Notes: generated from the sequence alone by a model not told the origin. 64,000 bases of DNA from Niveispirillum lacus (GCF_002251795.1 NZ_NOXU01000032.1:558001-622000); one strand, 5' to 3'; positions 19,830 to 30,330 are shown, counted from the stretch's first letter. Translations and numbers: made by a program.

Positions 19830-21181
19830 GACAGGATGGTTCCCAGCGCCAGACGGTAACGCGCGGCGACGGCGTCGCGCACGATGTGGCGGCCCCCGCT
19901 TACCACGCGCCGGCCCCGCCGCCAAACCCCGTCCACCATGCGCTGCCCCGCAAAGATAAACCCGTCCAACAGGGCATCGCCGCGCCGCGCCGTCAGACTG
20001 GGCTGTGTGGCGTCCAGGGTCAGAAAATCCGCCGCCGCCCCCACGGACAGGCCGACATCCTTCTGGCCCAGCGCCCGCGCCCCGCCGGTCAGCGCACCGT
20101 CGAACAACGCTCGCCCCGTCGAGGGCGTATCTGCCCGACCCAGCACATTGCGCGCCCGATGGGCCAGACGCTGGGCATATTCCAGGCTGCGCAGTTCTTC
20201 TGCCGCATCGATCAGGACATTGCTGTCCGATCCGATGCCGAACAGGCCGCCAGCGGCCAGATAATCCCTTCCATTGAAAATCCCGTCGCCCAGATTGGCC
20301 TCGGTAATGGGGCACAGGCCCGCCACCGCCCCACTGGCCGCCAGCTTCGCCGTCTCCGCCGCATCCATTTGGGTGGCATGGACCAGACACCATTGGCCAT
20401 CGACTGCCATATGGTCGAACAGCCACGCCACGGGCCGCTGCCCGCACCAGGCATGGCAGTCGGCCACTTCCTTCACCTGCTCAGCGATATGGATATGGAT
20501 GGGGCCACCCGCCGCCAGGGCGGGCACATGGGACAGGCTGTCCGGCGTCACGGCGCGCAGACTGTGCGGCGCCACGCCCACCACTCCGTCGGGCAGCGTG
20601 GACAGGGCGGCCCGGCTGGCCTCCACCACCCGTGTGAAGCCGTCGATGCTGTTGATGAACCGCTTCTGCCCTGGCCCCGGCGCCTGCCCGCCGAAACCGC
20701 CATACTGGTACAAGACCGGCAGCAGGGTCAGCGCAATCCCCGTTTCCGCCGCAGCCTGGGCCAGCCTTGCCCCCATTTCCGCGGGGTCGGCATAGGGCCG
20801 GCCATCGACATCCTGGTGGATATAATGGAACTCGCCGACCCGGGTGAACCCGCCCTCCAGCATCTCGACAAAGGCCATGGCGGCGATGGCCTGCATCTCG
20901 TCGGGGCCGATCCGGTGGGCGAAGCGATACATCACCTCCCGCCAGGTCCAGAAACTATCCTCCCCCGGCCCCCGCCTCTCGGCCAATCCGGCCATCCCGC
21001 GCTGAAAGGCATGGGAATGCAGGTTGGGCAGGCCCGGCAGGGCGATGACGTGACGCTCGTCGGTGGGTTCAGGAGCCGTGCCGATGGTTACAGACGCGAT
21101 CACGCCGCCCTGCTCCACCACCCGCACCCCCTCCGCCCATCCACCCGGCAGCAGCGCCTGCTGAAACCAGAACCCGGCCAT
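19826..21181 (-). CDS. hutF: Formimidoylglutamate deiminase
   Basis: 451 residues of the amidohydrolase superfamily. Converts N-formimino-L-glutamate to N-formyl-L-glutamate and ammonia, a step of the five-enzyme histidine pathway. Metal-ligand motif NLHSHAFQRGMAG near residue 53, with later His and Asp in HIHIAEQ, CLVHATQM and GIGSDSNV. The start at 21181 (MAGFWFQQALLPGG) lies 36 bp from the tandem operator. It pairs functionally with HutG further on, which removes the formyl group. First gene of hutFCD. Confidence 0.95.
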   Translation of the reverse strand: MAGFWFQQALLPGGWAEGVRVVEQGGVIASVTIGTAPEPTDERHVIALPGLPNLHSHAFQRGMAGLAERRGPGEDSFWTWREVMYRFAHRIGPDEMQAIAAMAFVEMLEGGFTRVGEFHYIHQDVDGRPYADPAEMGARLAQAAAETGIALTLLPVLYQYGGFGGQAPGPGQKRFINSIDGFTRVVEASRAALSTLPDGVVGVAPHSLRAVTPDSLSHVPALAAGGPIHIHIAEQVKEVADCHAWCGQRPVAWLFDHMAVDGQWCLVHATQMDAAETAKLAASGAVAGLCPITEANLGDGIFNGRDYLAAGGLFGIGSDSNVLIDAAEELRSLEYAQRLAHRARNVLGRADTPSTGRALFDGALTGGARALGQKDVGLSVGAAADFLTLDATQPSLTARRGDALLDGFIFAGQRMVDGVWRRGRRVVSGGRHIVRDAVAARYRLALGTILS

Positions 21182-21216
21182 CACCCGCTCCCCGAATTTC
21201 GTCTCTGACCTCATAT

Positions 21217-21250
21217 TAATGTATAGACATAAATAATGTATAGACATAAA
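21217..21250. promoter_or_regulatory. Tandem 17-bp direct repeat, probable HutC operator
   Basis: TAATGTATAGACATAAA occurs twice with no spacer (21217-21233 and 21234-21250). Each copy contains the partial dyad ATGT-ATAG-ACAT and the core GTATAGAC, which resembles GntR/HutC-subfamily sites. It lies 36 bp upstream of the hutF start codon, where a repressor would block transcription. Its AT-richness stands out from the surrounding DNA. Confidence 0.8.
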
Positions 21251-21352
21251 ACAGGGAAAAACCAGCGCGACAGACGCCAGACGGTTCAGTGGGGAAAGGG
21301 TTTGGGCATGCGGCATTGGTTCAGTGGTCATCCCGTGATGACATCCTCCACC

Positions 21353-21476
21353 CGCCTTCCCGGCGAAGGCCGGGACCCAGGGGCCGCTGCTGCCACGCCT
21401 TGGCTGGAACCGTTTTATAACAAGCCCGTCCGGTCGGGCGCTTGGCCCCTGGGTCCCGGCCTTCGCCGGGAAGGCG
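21353..21476. repeat. REP/BIME-like inverted repeat, copy 1
   Basis: Two perfect 33-bp arms (21353-21385 and 21444-21476), beginning CGCCTTCCCGGCGAAGGCCG, flank a 58-bp centre. The same arm type recurs at 54205-54324. Such palindromic intergenic elements are common and mobile in alphaproteobacteria. This one ends just before hutI. Confidence 0.85.
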
Positions 21477-21500
21477 TTGAGTGGACGGAAAGCCCCACCC

Positions 21501-22706
21501 ATGCAGGCTGACCACCTCTGGACAAACGCGCGGCTGGCCACCATGCGCCCCGACCTGCCCGGCCTGGGGATCATTGAGGATGGGCTCATTGCTGCGCAGC
21601 ATGGCCGCATCATTTTCGCCGGTGCCGCTGCCGATGCCCCCACCTTCACCGCAGCACAGACGACGGACCTTCAGGGCCGCTGGGTCACGCCCGGTCTGAT
21701 CGATTGCCACACGCATCTGGTCCATGCCGGCGACCGCGCGCATGAATTTGAACGGCGCCTGCAGGGTGCAACATATGAAGAAATCGCGCGGGCGGGCGGC
21801 GGTATCCTCTCCACCATGCGGGCCACGCGGGCTGCGACCCTGGAGGCACTGACCTGCCAGACCATGCCGCGTCTGGACGCGCTGCTGGCCGAGGGCGTGA
21901 CGACGGTGGAAATTAAGTCCGGCTATGGCCTGACCCTGGCGGACGAGGTGAAGATGCTGCGTGCCGCCCGCGCGCTGGCCAACCATCGCCCCGTCAGCAT
22001 CGCCACCACCTTCCTAGGCGCCCATGCGGTACCGCCGGAATTTGCCGACGATCCCGACGCCTATATTGATCTGGTCTGCCGCACCATGATCCCGCAGGTG
22101 GCCCAGCAAGGCTTGGCTGATGCGGTGGACGGGTTCTGTGAAGGCATCGGCTTTTCCCTGGCCCAGGTCCGCCGGGTTTTCCACGCCGCCAAGGCCAATG
22201 GGTTGGCCATCAAGCTGCATGCCGAACAGCTTTCCAACCTGCAGGGCGCCGCCCTGGCCGCCCAATGCGGGGCGCTGTCGGCGGACCATCTGGAACATGT
22301 CGATGAACCCGCCGTGCGCGCCATGGCGCAGTCGGGCACCGTCGCCGTCATGCTGCCCGGCGCCTATTATTTCACGCGCGATACCAAACTGCCCCCGATC
22401 GACCTGTTCCGCACCCATGGCGTGCCTATGGCGGTGGCAACCGACTGTAACCCCGGCACGGCGCCGCTGACCTCTCTGTTGCTGTCCATGAACATGGCGG
22501 CGACCCTGTTCCGGATGAGTGTGGAGGAGTGCCTGCTGGGCGCCACCCGCCATGCGGCCAAGGCGCTGGGCCGCCAGCTTTCGGTGGGCACGCTGGAAGC
22601 CGGGAAATACTGCGACCTCGCCATCTGGGACATTGAGCGTCCCGCCGAACTTGTCTACCGCATGGGGTTCAATCCCCTGCATGCCCGTATCCACAGGGGG
22701 AATTGA
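21501..22706 (+). CDS. hutI: Imidazolonepropionase
   Basis: 401 residues from the ATG at 21501 ([15 protein letters not shown]), preceded by GGACGGAA. An upstream in-frame TTG at 21477 sits at the edge of the repeat and is less likely. Amidohydrolase that opens 4-imidazolone-5-propionate to formiminoglutamate. Motifs: [16 protein letters not shown] (metal and substrate), [21 protein letters not shown], and TDCNPGTAP near the C-terminus. Its TGA shares one base with the hutH ATG, so translation is coupled. First gene of hutIHGU. Confidence 0.95.
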   Translation: MQADHLWTNARLATMRPDLPGLGIIEDGLIAAQHGRIIFAGAAADAPTFTAAQTTDLQGRWVTPGLIDCHTHLVHAGDRAHEFERRLQGATYEEIARAGGGILSTMRATRAATLEALTCQTMPRLDALLAEGVTTVEIKSGYGLTLADEVKMLRAARALANHRPVSIATTFLGAHAVPPEFADDPDAYIDLVCRTMIPQVAQQGLADAVDGFCEGIGFSLAQVRRVFHAAKANGLAIKLHAEQLSNLQGAALAAQCGALSADHLEHVDEPAVRAMAQSGTVAVMLPGAYYFTRDTKLPPIDLFRTHGVPMAVATDCNPGTAPLTSLLLSMNMAATLFRMSVEECLLGATRHAAKALGRQLSVGTLEAGKYCDLAIWDIERPAELVYRMGFNPLHARIHRGN

Positions 22707-24250
22707 TGTCGGATTTGTTGACCGTTACGCTGCGCCCCGGCGCTGTCAGCCTGTCCGAATGGCGTCGCATCTATCAGGGTGCCGCCGTCACGCTGGAACC
22801 CGCCTGCCGGCCGGCGGTTGAACGTTCTGCCGCCACTATCGCCCGTATCATCGCCAAGGGCGACCCGGTCTATGGCGTGAATACCGGCTTCGGCAAGCTG
22901 GCATCGGTGCGGATTGCTGCGGACGATCTCGAATTGCTGCAACGCAACATCGTGCTCTCCCATGCCGCCGGCGTGGGCGATCCGATGCCGCGCAACGTGT
23001 TGCGCCTGATGATGGCGCTGAAACTGGCCAGCCTGGGCGTAGGCGCGTCCGGCGTGAAGCCGGCAACCCTCGACCTGCTGGAAGCCCTGCTGCATCACGA
23101 TATCCTGCCCGTGGTCCCGGCCCAGGGCTCGGTCGGCGCCTCGGGTGACCTCGCGCCCCTGTCGCATATGGCCGCTGCCATGATCGGCCATGGCGAGGTC
23201 ACCGCCAAGGGCACGCGCATGAACGCCGCCGAGGCGTTGAGCGCCGCCGGCCTGTCGCCCCTGACCCTGGGGCCGAAGGAAGGCCTGGCCCTGCTGAACG
23301 GCACCCAATTCTCCACAGCCTATGCCCTGGCCGGGTTGTTTGAGGCCGAACGCCTGCACGGCTCCGCACTGGCCACCGGTGCTTTATCGACGGAGGCCGC
23401 CAAAGGCTCCGACACGCCCTTTGACCCGCGCATCCATCTGCTGCGCGGCCATAAGGGCCAGATCGCGGTGGCCGACACGCTGCGCCGCCTGATGGACGGC
23501 TCTGCCATCCGCGCGTCGCACCGCGAGGATGATATCCGCGTGCAGGACCCCTATTGCCTGCGCTGCCAGCCGCAGGTGATGGGGGCGGCCCTGGACCTGC
23601 TGCGTCAGGCGGGCCAGACGCTGCTGACAGAGGCCAACGCCGTCTCCGACAATCCGCTGGTGTTTACCGAAGATGACAGCGTGCTGTCCGGCGGCAATTT
23701 CCACGCCGAACCGGTGGCCTTTGCCGCCGACATGATCGCCATGGCCGTGTGCGAAATCGGGTCCTTGTCCGAACGCCGCATCGCCATGCTGGTCGACCCG
23801 GCCTTGTCCGGCCTGCCCGCCTTCCTGACGCCGAAGCCCGGCCTGAATTCCGGCTTCATGATCCCGCAGGTCACCGCCGCCGCCTTGGTGTCGGAGAACA
23901 AACAGCGCGCCTACCCGGCCAGCGTCGACAGCATCCCCACCTCGGCCAACCAGGAAGACCATGTCTCCATGGCGGCCCATGGGGCCCGCCGCCTGCTGTC
24001 CATGGTGGAAAACGCCGACAGCGTGGTGGCCATCGAATATCTGTCGGCCGCCCAGGGCTGTGACTTTCACGCGCCCCTGACCAGTTCCACGGTGCTGGAG
24101 GCTTTGCGCGCCACCCTGCGCGCCGAAGTCCCGACGCTCACTGACGACCGTTATTTCCACGCCGACATCGCCGCCGCCTTGACCCTGGTCCGCACCGGTG
24201 CCCTGATCAGGACGGTGACGAAGGGCGGTGTCGAGCTGCCTGGGGTGTGA
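22706..24250 (+). CDS. hutH: Histidine ammonia-lyase
   Basis: 514 residues. Removes ammonia from L-histidine to give urocanate. The Ala-Ser-Gly triad that cyclises to the MIO prosthetic group is present in [14 protein letters not shown] (about residues 142-144), at the position usual for the family. Other family signatures: [11 protein letters not shown] and a C-terminal half with NQEDHVSM and SADSHVAI-like segments. The start overlaps the hutI stop (TGATG). A REP-like repeat separates it from hutG. Confidence 0.97.
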   Translation: MSDLLTVTLRPGAVSLSEWRRIYQGAAVTLEPACRPAVERSAATIARIIAKGDPVYGVNTGFGKLASVRIAADDLELLQRNIVLSHAAGVGDPMPRNVLRLMMALKLASLGVGASGVKPATLDLLEALLHHDILPVVPAQGSVGASGDLAPLSHMAAAMIGHGEVTAKGTRMNAAEALSAAGLSPLTLGPKEGLALLNGTQFSTAYALAGLFEAERLHGSALATGALSTEAAKGSDTPFDPRIHLLRGHKGQIAVADTLRRLMDGSAIRASHREDDIRVQDPYCLRCQPQVMGAALDLLRQAGQTLLTEANAVSDNPLVFTEDDSVLSGGNFHAEPVAFAADMIAMAVCEIGSLSERRIAMLVDPALSGLPAFLTPKPGLNSGFMIPQVTAAALVSENKQRAYPASVDSIPTSANQEDHVSMAAHGARRLLSMVENADSVVAIEYLSAAQGCDFHAPLTSSTVLEALRATLRAEVPTLTDDRYFHADIAAALTLVRTGALIRTVTKGGVELPGV

Positions 24251-24276
24251 AACAATCCATTCCCTCGCCCCTTCTC

Positions 24277-24390
24277 TTCGTCATCCCCGCGGAAGCGGGG
24301 ACCCAGCGTAAGCGGCGATAGCCGCGATATGACTCATATCGGCGCTAACCGCGCCTCTCGCTGGGTCCCCGCTTTCGCGGGGATGACGAA
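24277..24390. repeat. REP-like inverted repeat inside the hut operon
   Basis: Two 32-bp arms (24277-24308 and 24359-24390) differ at one base and enclose a 50-bp centre that itself holds ATATGA/TCATAT. Arm core TCATCCCCGC.AAGCGGGGAC. It differs in sequence from the element at 21353. Located between hutH and hutG, it could stabilise or attenuate the polycistronic message. Confidence 0.85.
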
Positions 24391-24442
24391 AAGGAGAGTA
24401 TGAGGGCGCGCGTTACCCACCCCCACCCCAACGGACATCGCC

Positions 24443-25273
24443 ATGACCGAAACACCCGACTGGCTGATCATCCACCAGGGCACCGCCCCCCTGATCCTCT
24501 CCATCCCGCATGCGGGAACGGAGATTGACTGGGCGCTGGAGGATGCGCTGGCCGATCCCTGGCGGGCGCGCAAGGATGCCGACTGGTGGGTGGGGCAACT
24601 TTACTTCTTCGCCCGCGACCTGGGCGCCACCATCGTGCAGACGACCCTGTCGCGCACCATGATCGACGTGAACCGCCCACCCGACGGTGCCTCACTCTAT
24701 CCCGGACAGGCCACGACCGACCTCTGCCCGCTGACCACCTTCGACGGCGAACCCCTCTATCATCCGGGCCAGGAACCCGACGCGATGGAGGTCCTGCGCC
24801 GCCGCGAACACTTCCACGCCCCCTATCACGCCGCCTTGATGGCCGAAATCCTGCGCCTGCGCCGCACGCATCCGCGCGTGGTGCTCTATGATTGCCACTC
24901 GATCCGGTCCTGGGTGCCGCGCCTGTTCGACGGGCTGCTGCCGCATTTCAACATCGGCACGTTCGAGGGCAAAAGCTGCGATCCCGGCCTGACCCGCGTG
25001 ATGGAGGCGGCGTGTGACGCCACACAGTTCAGCCGCGTGACCAATGGCCGCTTCAAGGGCGGCTACATCACCCGTCATTACGGACAGCCCGCCAAGGGCG
25101 TGCATGCGGTGCAGATGGAGCTGGCGACGCGCGGTTACCTGCTGGAACCCGACGACGACCCGGCGCCTGACAATTGGCCCCCCGCCTATGACGCGGCCTA
25201 TGCCGCGCCGATGGAAAAGGCCCTGCGCACTATCCTGACCGCCTGCATCGGCTGGGCGACGGACCCCAAGTAA
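24443..25273 (+). CDS. hutG: N-formylglutamate deformylase
   Basis: 276 residues of the FGase family. Hydrolyses N-formyl-L-glutamate to glutamate and formate, the last step after HutF. Signatures: LILSIPHAGTEI (metal His), DWWVGQLY, TIVQTTLSRTMIDVNRPPDG and VVLYDCHSIRS. With HutF this makes the five-step pathway complete rather than the one-step formiminoglutamase route. Separated from hutU by 12 bp. Confidence 0.95.
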   Translation: MTETPDWLIIHQGTAPLILSIPHAGTEIDWALEDALADPWRARKDADWWVGQLYFFARDLGATIVQTTLSRTMIDVNRPPDGASLYPGQATTDLCPLTTFDGEPLYHPGQEPDAMEVLRRREHFHAPYHAALMAEILRLRRTHPRVVLYDCHSIRSWVPRLFDGLLPHFNIGTFEGKSCDPGLTRVMEAACDATQFSRVTNGRFKGGYITRHYGQPAKGVHAVQMELATRGYLLEPDDDPAPDNWPPAYDAAYAAPMEKALRTILTACIGWATDPK

Positions 25274-25285
25274 CCGAGGGAAAAC

Positions 25286-26953
25286 ATGTCTCGCATCGAC
25301 AATACCCGCGTGATCCGCGCCCCCCACGGCACCGACCGCACCGCCAAAAGCTGGCTGACCGAGGCCGCCTTGCGCATGCTGATGAACAACCTGGACCCCG
25401 ACGTGGCCGAACGGCCAGAGGAACTGGTGGTCTATGGCGGCATCGGCCGGGCTGCGCGCGATTGGGCCAGTTTCGACCGGATCGTCGCGGCGCTCCGCGA
25501 TCTGGAGGATGACCAGACCCTGCTGGTGCAATCCGGTAAACCTGTCGGCGTCTTCCGCACCCATGCCGATGCGCCGCGCGTCCTGATCGCCAATTCCAAC
25601 CTCGTCCCGCACTGGGCCACCTGGGACAAGTTCCACGAGCTGGATGCCAAGGGCCTGATGATGTACGGCCAGATGACGGCGGGAAGCTGGATCTATATCG
25701 GCACCCAGGGCATCGTCCAGGGCACCTATGAAACCTTTGTCGAGGTGGGCCGCCGCCATTATGGCGGCAGCCTGGCTGGGCGCTGGATCCTGACCGGCGG
25801 CCTGGGCGGCATGGGCGGGGCCCAGCCGCTGGCGGCCGTGATGGCCGGCGCGTCGTGCCTGGCGGTGGAATGTCAGCCCTCGCGCATCGACATGCGCCTG
25901 CGCACCGGTTACCTGGACCGCGCCACCGACAGCCTGGACGAGGCGTTATCCATCATCGCTGAAAGCTGCAAGGCGAAAAAACCCGTCTCCGTCGGTCTGC
26001 TGGGCAATGCGGCCGATGTCTTCCCCGAACTGGTTCGCCGTGGCGTGCGGCCTGATGCCGTGACCGACCAGACCAGCGCCCATGACCCGATCAACGGCTA
26101 CCTGCCCGCCGGCTGGACGCTCGATCAATGGGCCAAGGCGCGCGAAGACGACCCGAAATCCGTGGAAAAGGCATCCCGCGCCTCCATGGCGGTACAGGTC
26201 CGCGCCATGCTGGATTTCTGGAAGGCCGGTGTGCCCACGCTGGATTATGGCAACAATATCCGGCAGATGGCGCTGGAAGAAGGGGTAGCCGACGCCTTCG
26301 CCTTCCCCGGCTTCGTGCCCGCCTATATCCGCCCGCTTTTCTGTCGCGGCATCGGTCCCTTCCGCTGGGCAGCCCTGTCGGGCGATCCGGAAGACATCTA
26401 TAAGACCGACGCCAAGGTCAAGGAACTGCTGCCCGACAATGGCCATCTGCACAATTGGCTGGACATGGCGCGGGAGAAAATCAAGTTCCAGGGCCTGCCC
26501 GCCCGCATCTGCTGGGTCGGCCTCGGCGACCGTCACCGTCTGGCCCTGGCATTCAATCAGATGGTGGCAAACGGCGAGCTGAAGGCCCCCGTGGTCATTG
26601 GCCGCGACCATCTCGACAGCGGCTCCGTCGCCTCCCCCAACCGCGAAACAGAGGCCATGCTCGACGGCTCCGACGCCGTCTCCGACTGGCCCTTGCTGAA
26701 TGCCCTGCTCAACACCGCCTCGGGGGCCACCTGGGTCTCGCTGCACCATGGCGGCGGCGTGGGCATGGGTTTCTCCCAGCATAGCGGCGTGGTCATCGTC
26801 GCCGACGGTACGGATGCGGCGGCCCGCCGTCTGGAACGGGTCTTGTGGAACGACCCCGCCACCGGCGTTATGCGCCACGCCGACGCTGGTTACGACATTG
26901 CCCGCGACTGCGCACGCGAAAAGGGCCTGAACCTGCCGGGCATCCTGGGGTGA
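25286..26953 (+). CDS. hutU: Urocanate hydratase
   Basis: 555 residues. Adds water to urocanate to give imidazolonepropionate, using tightly bound NAD+ as an electrophile. The NAD-binding segment is near [13 protein letters not shown] and the rest matches the family throughout ([61 protein letters not shown]). Last gene of hutIHGU. A strong hairpin 11 bp after the stop probably ends transcription. Confidence 0.97.
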   Translation: MSRIDNTRVIRAPHGTDRTAKSWLTEAALRMLMNNLDPDVAERPEELVVYGGIGRAARDWASFDRIVAALRDLEDDQTLLVQSGKPVGVFRTHADAPRVLIANSNLVPHWATWDKFHELDAKGLMMYGQMTAGSWIYIGTQGIVQGTYETFVEVGRRHYGGSLAGRWILTGGLGGMGGAQPLAAVMAGASCLAVECQPSRIDMRLRTGYLDRATDSLDEALSIIAESCKAKKPVSVGLLGNAADVFPELVRRGVRPDAVTDQTSAHDPINGYLPAGWTLDQWAKAREDDPKSVEKASRASMAVQVRAMLDFWKAGVPTLDYGNNIRQMALEEGVADAFAFPGFVPAYIRPLFCRGIGPFRWAALSGDPEDIYKTDAKVKELLPDNGHLHNWLDMAREKIKFQGLPARICWVGLGDRHRLALAFNQMVANGELKAPVVIGRDHLDSGSVASPNRETEAMLDGSDAVSDWPLLNALLNTASGATWVSLHHGGGVGMGFSQHSGVVIVADGTDAAARRLERVLWNDPATGVMRHADAGYDIARDCAREKGLNLPGILG

Positions 26954-26964
26954 GACTGACCTGT

Positions 26965-27004
26965 CTTCTGCCGGCCGCCTCCCCTGGGTGAAGGCCGGCA
27001 GAAG
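26965..27004. terminator. Hairpin after hutU
   Basis: A 12-bp perfect stem, CTTCTGCCGGCC (26965-26976) with its complement at 26993-27004, and a 16-nt loop. No T-tract follows, so it may work with Rho or as an mRNA-end stabiliser. Confidence 0.7.
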
Positions 27005-27071
27005 ATTGATTGCGGCAGCCGCATCCATATGCATAATACTCTTATTGGTAGAATTTTATGCTGATAAGAAT

Positions 27072-27791
27072 ATGCAAAGCTCTATCCCCGACAATCAGGA
27101 CCCACCCGACTTCATTGAAAAGATCGCCAATCGTGCCGGCCAAATTCTATTGGGATCGGTTGCCCTGATTATCGCGGTCTGGACGTTCTATTTCAGCGTT
27201 TATGGCGAATTGCCAGCCGGAAAACCGGACGTCTGGGGCCAGTTCGGTGATTTCGTCGGTGGCACCCTCAATTCCATTTTTGCCTTTTTCAGCTTTATGA
27301 TCCTGATTGCCTCTCTGCGGCTGCAGGTGAAGGAATTGCGCCTGACCCGCGAAGAACTGGCTTTGACCAGGAAGGAACTGGCGGCAACCAGTCAATCTCA
27401 TAATAATCAGGTGCGGCACTTACAGAGAGAAGCTGAAAAGAAAGATCTGATCTATTCAATTGAATTTATCCTCGGTCAGAATATCATTGATAGAATAAAT
27501 TTTGTCATCGTCATTGGCACCGGTCGTGATGCGACTACCATTCTGAACCTGATGGACATGAACTTTCCAACCAGGGCAGAGGTGGATCAGGCAGCGGTGG
27601 GCACCTATGACACGGATTGTTTCTTCAAGGAGCTGCACGCCCTGCACAAGCTGGACAGGGACTGTGCCGCTCTGCAATGCCTGCTGGCGGACGCACCCCT
27701 TCTGAAATGCGCCAAGGAACGGTACAGGGAGATTGTCCGCCGGCTGATCGCCAAGGGCTGGACCGACGGCTGGCACTATCTGAACCAGTAG
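27072..27791 (+). CDS. Small membrane protein resembling the putative AbiC family
   Basis: 239 residues from the ATG at 27072. An in-frame GTG at 26988 would lie inside the hutU hairpin, so it is unlikely. Two membrane helices (about 25-45 and 58-80) flank GQFGDFVGGTLNSIFAFFSF, a phrase typical of proteins annotated as putative phage abortive infection (putAbiC-type). A basic, heptad-like coiled coil follows (LRLQVKELRLTREELALTRKEL), then a helical cytoplasmic tail of about 120 residues. The coding region uses more A and T (ATA, TTA, AGA codons) than its neighbours, which points to recent acquisition. A defence role is only a family-based guess. Confidence 0.65.
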   Translation: MQSSIPDNQDPPDFIEKIANRAGQILLGSVALIIAVWTFYFSVYGELPAGKPDVWGQFGDFVGGTLNSIFAFFSFMILIASLRLQVKELRLTREELALTRKELAATSQSHNNQVRHLQREAEKKDLIYSIEFILGQNIIDRINFVIVIGTGRDATTILNLMDMNFPTRAEVDQAAVGTYDTDCFFKELHALHKLDRDCAALQCLLADAPLLKCAKERYREIVRRLIAKGWTDGWHYLNQ

Positions 27792-28087
27792 CCCCTGAGC
27801 GCGTGCGTTTGTTGACCGGACATGCTCTGTGCGTTCAGGTGCCTTCAGCGCCGGCGCTGTTTCCGGTCTGCCGCAACCAGCGCCAACCCAGCAGTTCGAT
27901 CAGTTTCGCCGCATTGTCGGCGGGGGCCGTACACCGATGGAGCGGCTGCCCGATTGGGTGGCAACGGTCCGGAACCGATAGCTGACGGCAGGCCGCTCCT
28001 CCCGGCTGACACGCGGTTGTGCTGCCCATTGCCTTTCACCGGACTTGGCGCGACAAAGACCTCAATGCCCAAACAAGAAAGCAATCC
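27792..28087. other. Intergenic gap before the peptidase gene
   Basis: 296 bp with no supported gene. A short minus-strand frame with PADNAAKLIELLGWRWLRQ looks protein-like but has no recognisable family or clear start. Confidence 0.4.
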
Positions 28088-30304
28088 ATGCGCTCCTCCC
28101 TTTCGGCCCTTCTGCTGGCCTGCCTGTCCGCCCTGCCCGCCACCGCCGAACAATTGACCATCGACCGTGTGGTGGCCAGTCCCGCCCTGTCGGGTGCGGC
28201 CCCGCGCGGGGTGGAATTCTCTCCCGACGGCACCCGCGTCACCTATCTGGAGCGCGCGGCCAGCGATGCCAGCCGCCGCGACCTCTGGGCCTATGACCTG
28301 AAACAGGGCAAGCCCGTGCTGCTGCTGGACAGCACCGAATTCGCTGCCGTGCCGGAAAGCGAAGAGGAGCGCGCACGGCGGGAACGGCAGCGCATCCCGG
28401 AAACCGGGGTGACCGAATATGTCTGGGACAATCAGGGCCTGGCCATCCTGGTCCCGAAATCGGGTGATATCTGGCTGAAACCACTCACCGGTCCTGTCCG
28501 TCGCCTGACCCGTACCGAAGAGGCGGAAACCGACCCGAAATTCAGCCCTGATGGCACCCATATCGCTTATGTGCGGGCCGGCAACCTGTATGTTCAGTCG
28601 CTCTCCACGGGCGTGGAACGGGCCATTACGACCGATGGTGGCAAGGACGCCATCTTGAACGGCATGGCCGAGTTTGTGGCGCAGGAGGAGATGGACCGCG
28701 ACACTGGCTATTGGTGGTCGCCCGACGGCAAATCCATCGCCTATGCCCGTGTGGATGAAAGCAAGGTGCCACTGGTCAACCGATATGATTACGGCGCCGA
28801 CGGGGTAAAGGTCATTCCACAGCGTTACCCGTTTGCGGGCGGGCCCAATGTCGCCATTCGGCTGTTGGTGGCGCCCATCGACGGCTCCGCCCCACCTGTC
28901 GCCATCGATCTCGGCAGTGACCCCGATATCTATCTGGCGCGGGTCAATTGGAAACCGGATGGCGGGTTGGCCGTGCAGCGCATCAGCCGGGACCAGAAAC
29001 GGCTGGACCTGCTGTTCGCCGATGTAAAGACCGGCCGCACCCGCCTCGCCCTGTCCGACACCCAATCCACCTGGGTTGATCTGCACAAGGATCTGTATTT
29101 CCTGGCGGATGGTCGGTTCATCTGGTCATCCGAACAGTCCGGCTGGCGCCATCTCTACCTGCATGACCGCCATGGCAAACGCCTGCACGCCATCACGCGT
29201 TGCAAATGGCCGGTCAAATCCCTGGCCGGTGTTGAGACCAAGACCGGTATTGTCATGTTCACAGCCCATCGGGAAGGGCCGCTTGAGACCCATGTTTATA
29301 CCGCACGGTTGGATGGCCGGGACGCTGGTAGCCCCCGACGGGTCAGCCAGGGCGAAGGCTGGCACGGGGCCGTCCTGGCCGATGCCGGCGGCGTCTGGCT
29401 GAACAGTTTTTCCAGCCCGACACAGCCGCCACAGCTCTCCTTGCGTAACCGCGACGGCCAGGTACTGACCTGGCTGCAGGAAAACAAGGTGGAGGGGGCG
29501 CACCCCTACGCCCCCTATCGGGCCAACCATATCCTGCCGGTCTATGGCACCCTGAAGGCCCCGGACGGGGCCACCCTGCACTGGTCGATGCTGAAGCCGC
29601 CCGGCGTGGATGCCGCTAACCCGGCGCCGGCCATCCTCTATACCTATGGTGGTCCCACTTCCCGCGTCGTCACAAAAGGCTGGGGCGGCCGCACCAGCCT
29701 GTTCCTGCAGGCGCTGGCCCAGTCGGGTTACGTCGTCTTTATGCTCGATAATCGTGGCACACCGGGCCAGGGCAAGGCCTTCCTGGACCAGATCTATAAC
29801 GCCTTCGGCACCATCGAAAGTGATGATCAGGCGCTCGGTGCCCAATATCTGAAGACGCTGCCCTTTGTGAAGGGCGACCGCATCGGCATCTATGGCCATT
29901 CCTACGGCGGCTATAACACCTTGATGAGCCTGCTGCGCCATGGCGATCTTTACGCTGCGGGTGTGGCGGCGGCCCCGGTCAGCGACTGGCGGCTCTATGA
30001 TACATTCTACACCGAACGTTTCATCGGTATGCCCGATGCCAAGGGCGGGGTCTATGACCGGGCCGACGCCACCAAACTGGCTGACAAACTGTCAAAGCCG
30101 CTATTGCTGATCCACGGCATGGCCGACGACAATGTCTTCCTCGACAATTCCGTCCGCATGGCCGCCGCCCTGCAACAGGCGCGCAAGCCCTTCGACATGA
30201 TGTTCTATCCCGGCGAACGCCATGGTTTTTACGACACCAATCTGGCCGCGCATTACTTCTTGTCAACCAAGGCGTTTTTCGACCGGGAACTGATGGGGCG
30301 GTAA
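28088..30304 (+). CDS. Secreted dipeptidyl-peptidase IV-type serine peptidase (S9)
   Basis: 738 residues from the ATG at 28088, chosen because it begins a clear signal peptide (MRSSLSALLLACLSALPATA). A beta-propeller DPP-IV N-terminal domain covers about 40-450 and includes EEMDRDTGYWWSPDG, whose EE pair anchors the substrate N-terminus in DPP-IV. The alpha/beta-hydrolase domain covers about 510-735. Catalytic Ser is in IYGHSYGGYNTL (about 604), Asp in MADDNVFLDNS (about 680), His in GERHGFY (about 712). It should cut X-Pro or X-Ala dipeptides in the periplasm and feed amino-acid catabolism. Confidence 0.93.
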   Translation: MRSSLSALLLACLSALPATAEQLTIDRVVASPALSGAAPRGVEFSPDGTRVTYLERAASDASRRDLWAYDLKQGKPVLLLDSTEFAAVPESEEERARRERQRIPETGVTEYVWDNQGLAILVPKSGDIWLKPLTGPVRRLTRTEEAETDPKFSPDGTHIAYVRAGNLYVQSLSTGVERAITTDGGKDAILNGMAEFVAQEEMDRDTGYWWSPDGKSIAYARVDESKVPLVNRYDYGADGVKVIPQRYPFAGGPNVAIRLLVAPIDGSAPPVAIDLGSDPDIYLARVNWKPDGGLAVQRISRDQKRLDLLFADVKTGRTRLALSDTQSTWVDLHKDLYFLADGRFIWSSEQSGWRHLYLHDRHGKRLHAITRCKWPVKSLAGVETKTGIVMFTAHREGPLETHVYTARLDGRDAGSPRRVSQGEGWHGAVLADAGGVWLNSFSSPTQPPQLSLRNRDGQVLTWLQENKVEGAHPYAPYRANHILPVYGTLKAPDGATLHWSMLKPPGVDAANPAPAILYTYGGPTSRVVTKGWGGRTSLFLQALAQSGYVVFMLDNRGTPGQGKAFLDQIYNAFGTIESDDQALGAQYLKTLPFVKGDRIGIYGHSYGGYNTLMSLLRHGDLYAAGVAAAPVSDWRLYDTFYTERFIGMPDAKGGVYDRADATKLADKLSKPLLLIHGMADDNVFLDNSVRMAAALQQARKPFDMMFYPGERHGFYDTNLAAHYFLSTKAFFDRELMGR

Positions 30305-30330
30305 GGGACGCGCAGCAGGGCCCCTGCGGC

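Larger units (their letters stand above)
21182..21500. promoter_or_regulatory. Divergent hutF / hutI regulatory region
   Basis: The hutF-proximal part carries the tandem operator. The hutI-proximal part is filled by a REP-like inverted repeat that ends 24 bp before the hutI ATG. The hutI promoter must therefore lie between about 21250 and 21350 and transcribe through the repeat, or inside it. Confidence 0.7.
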
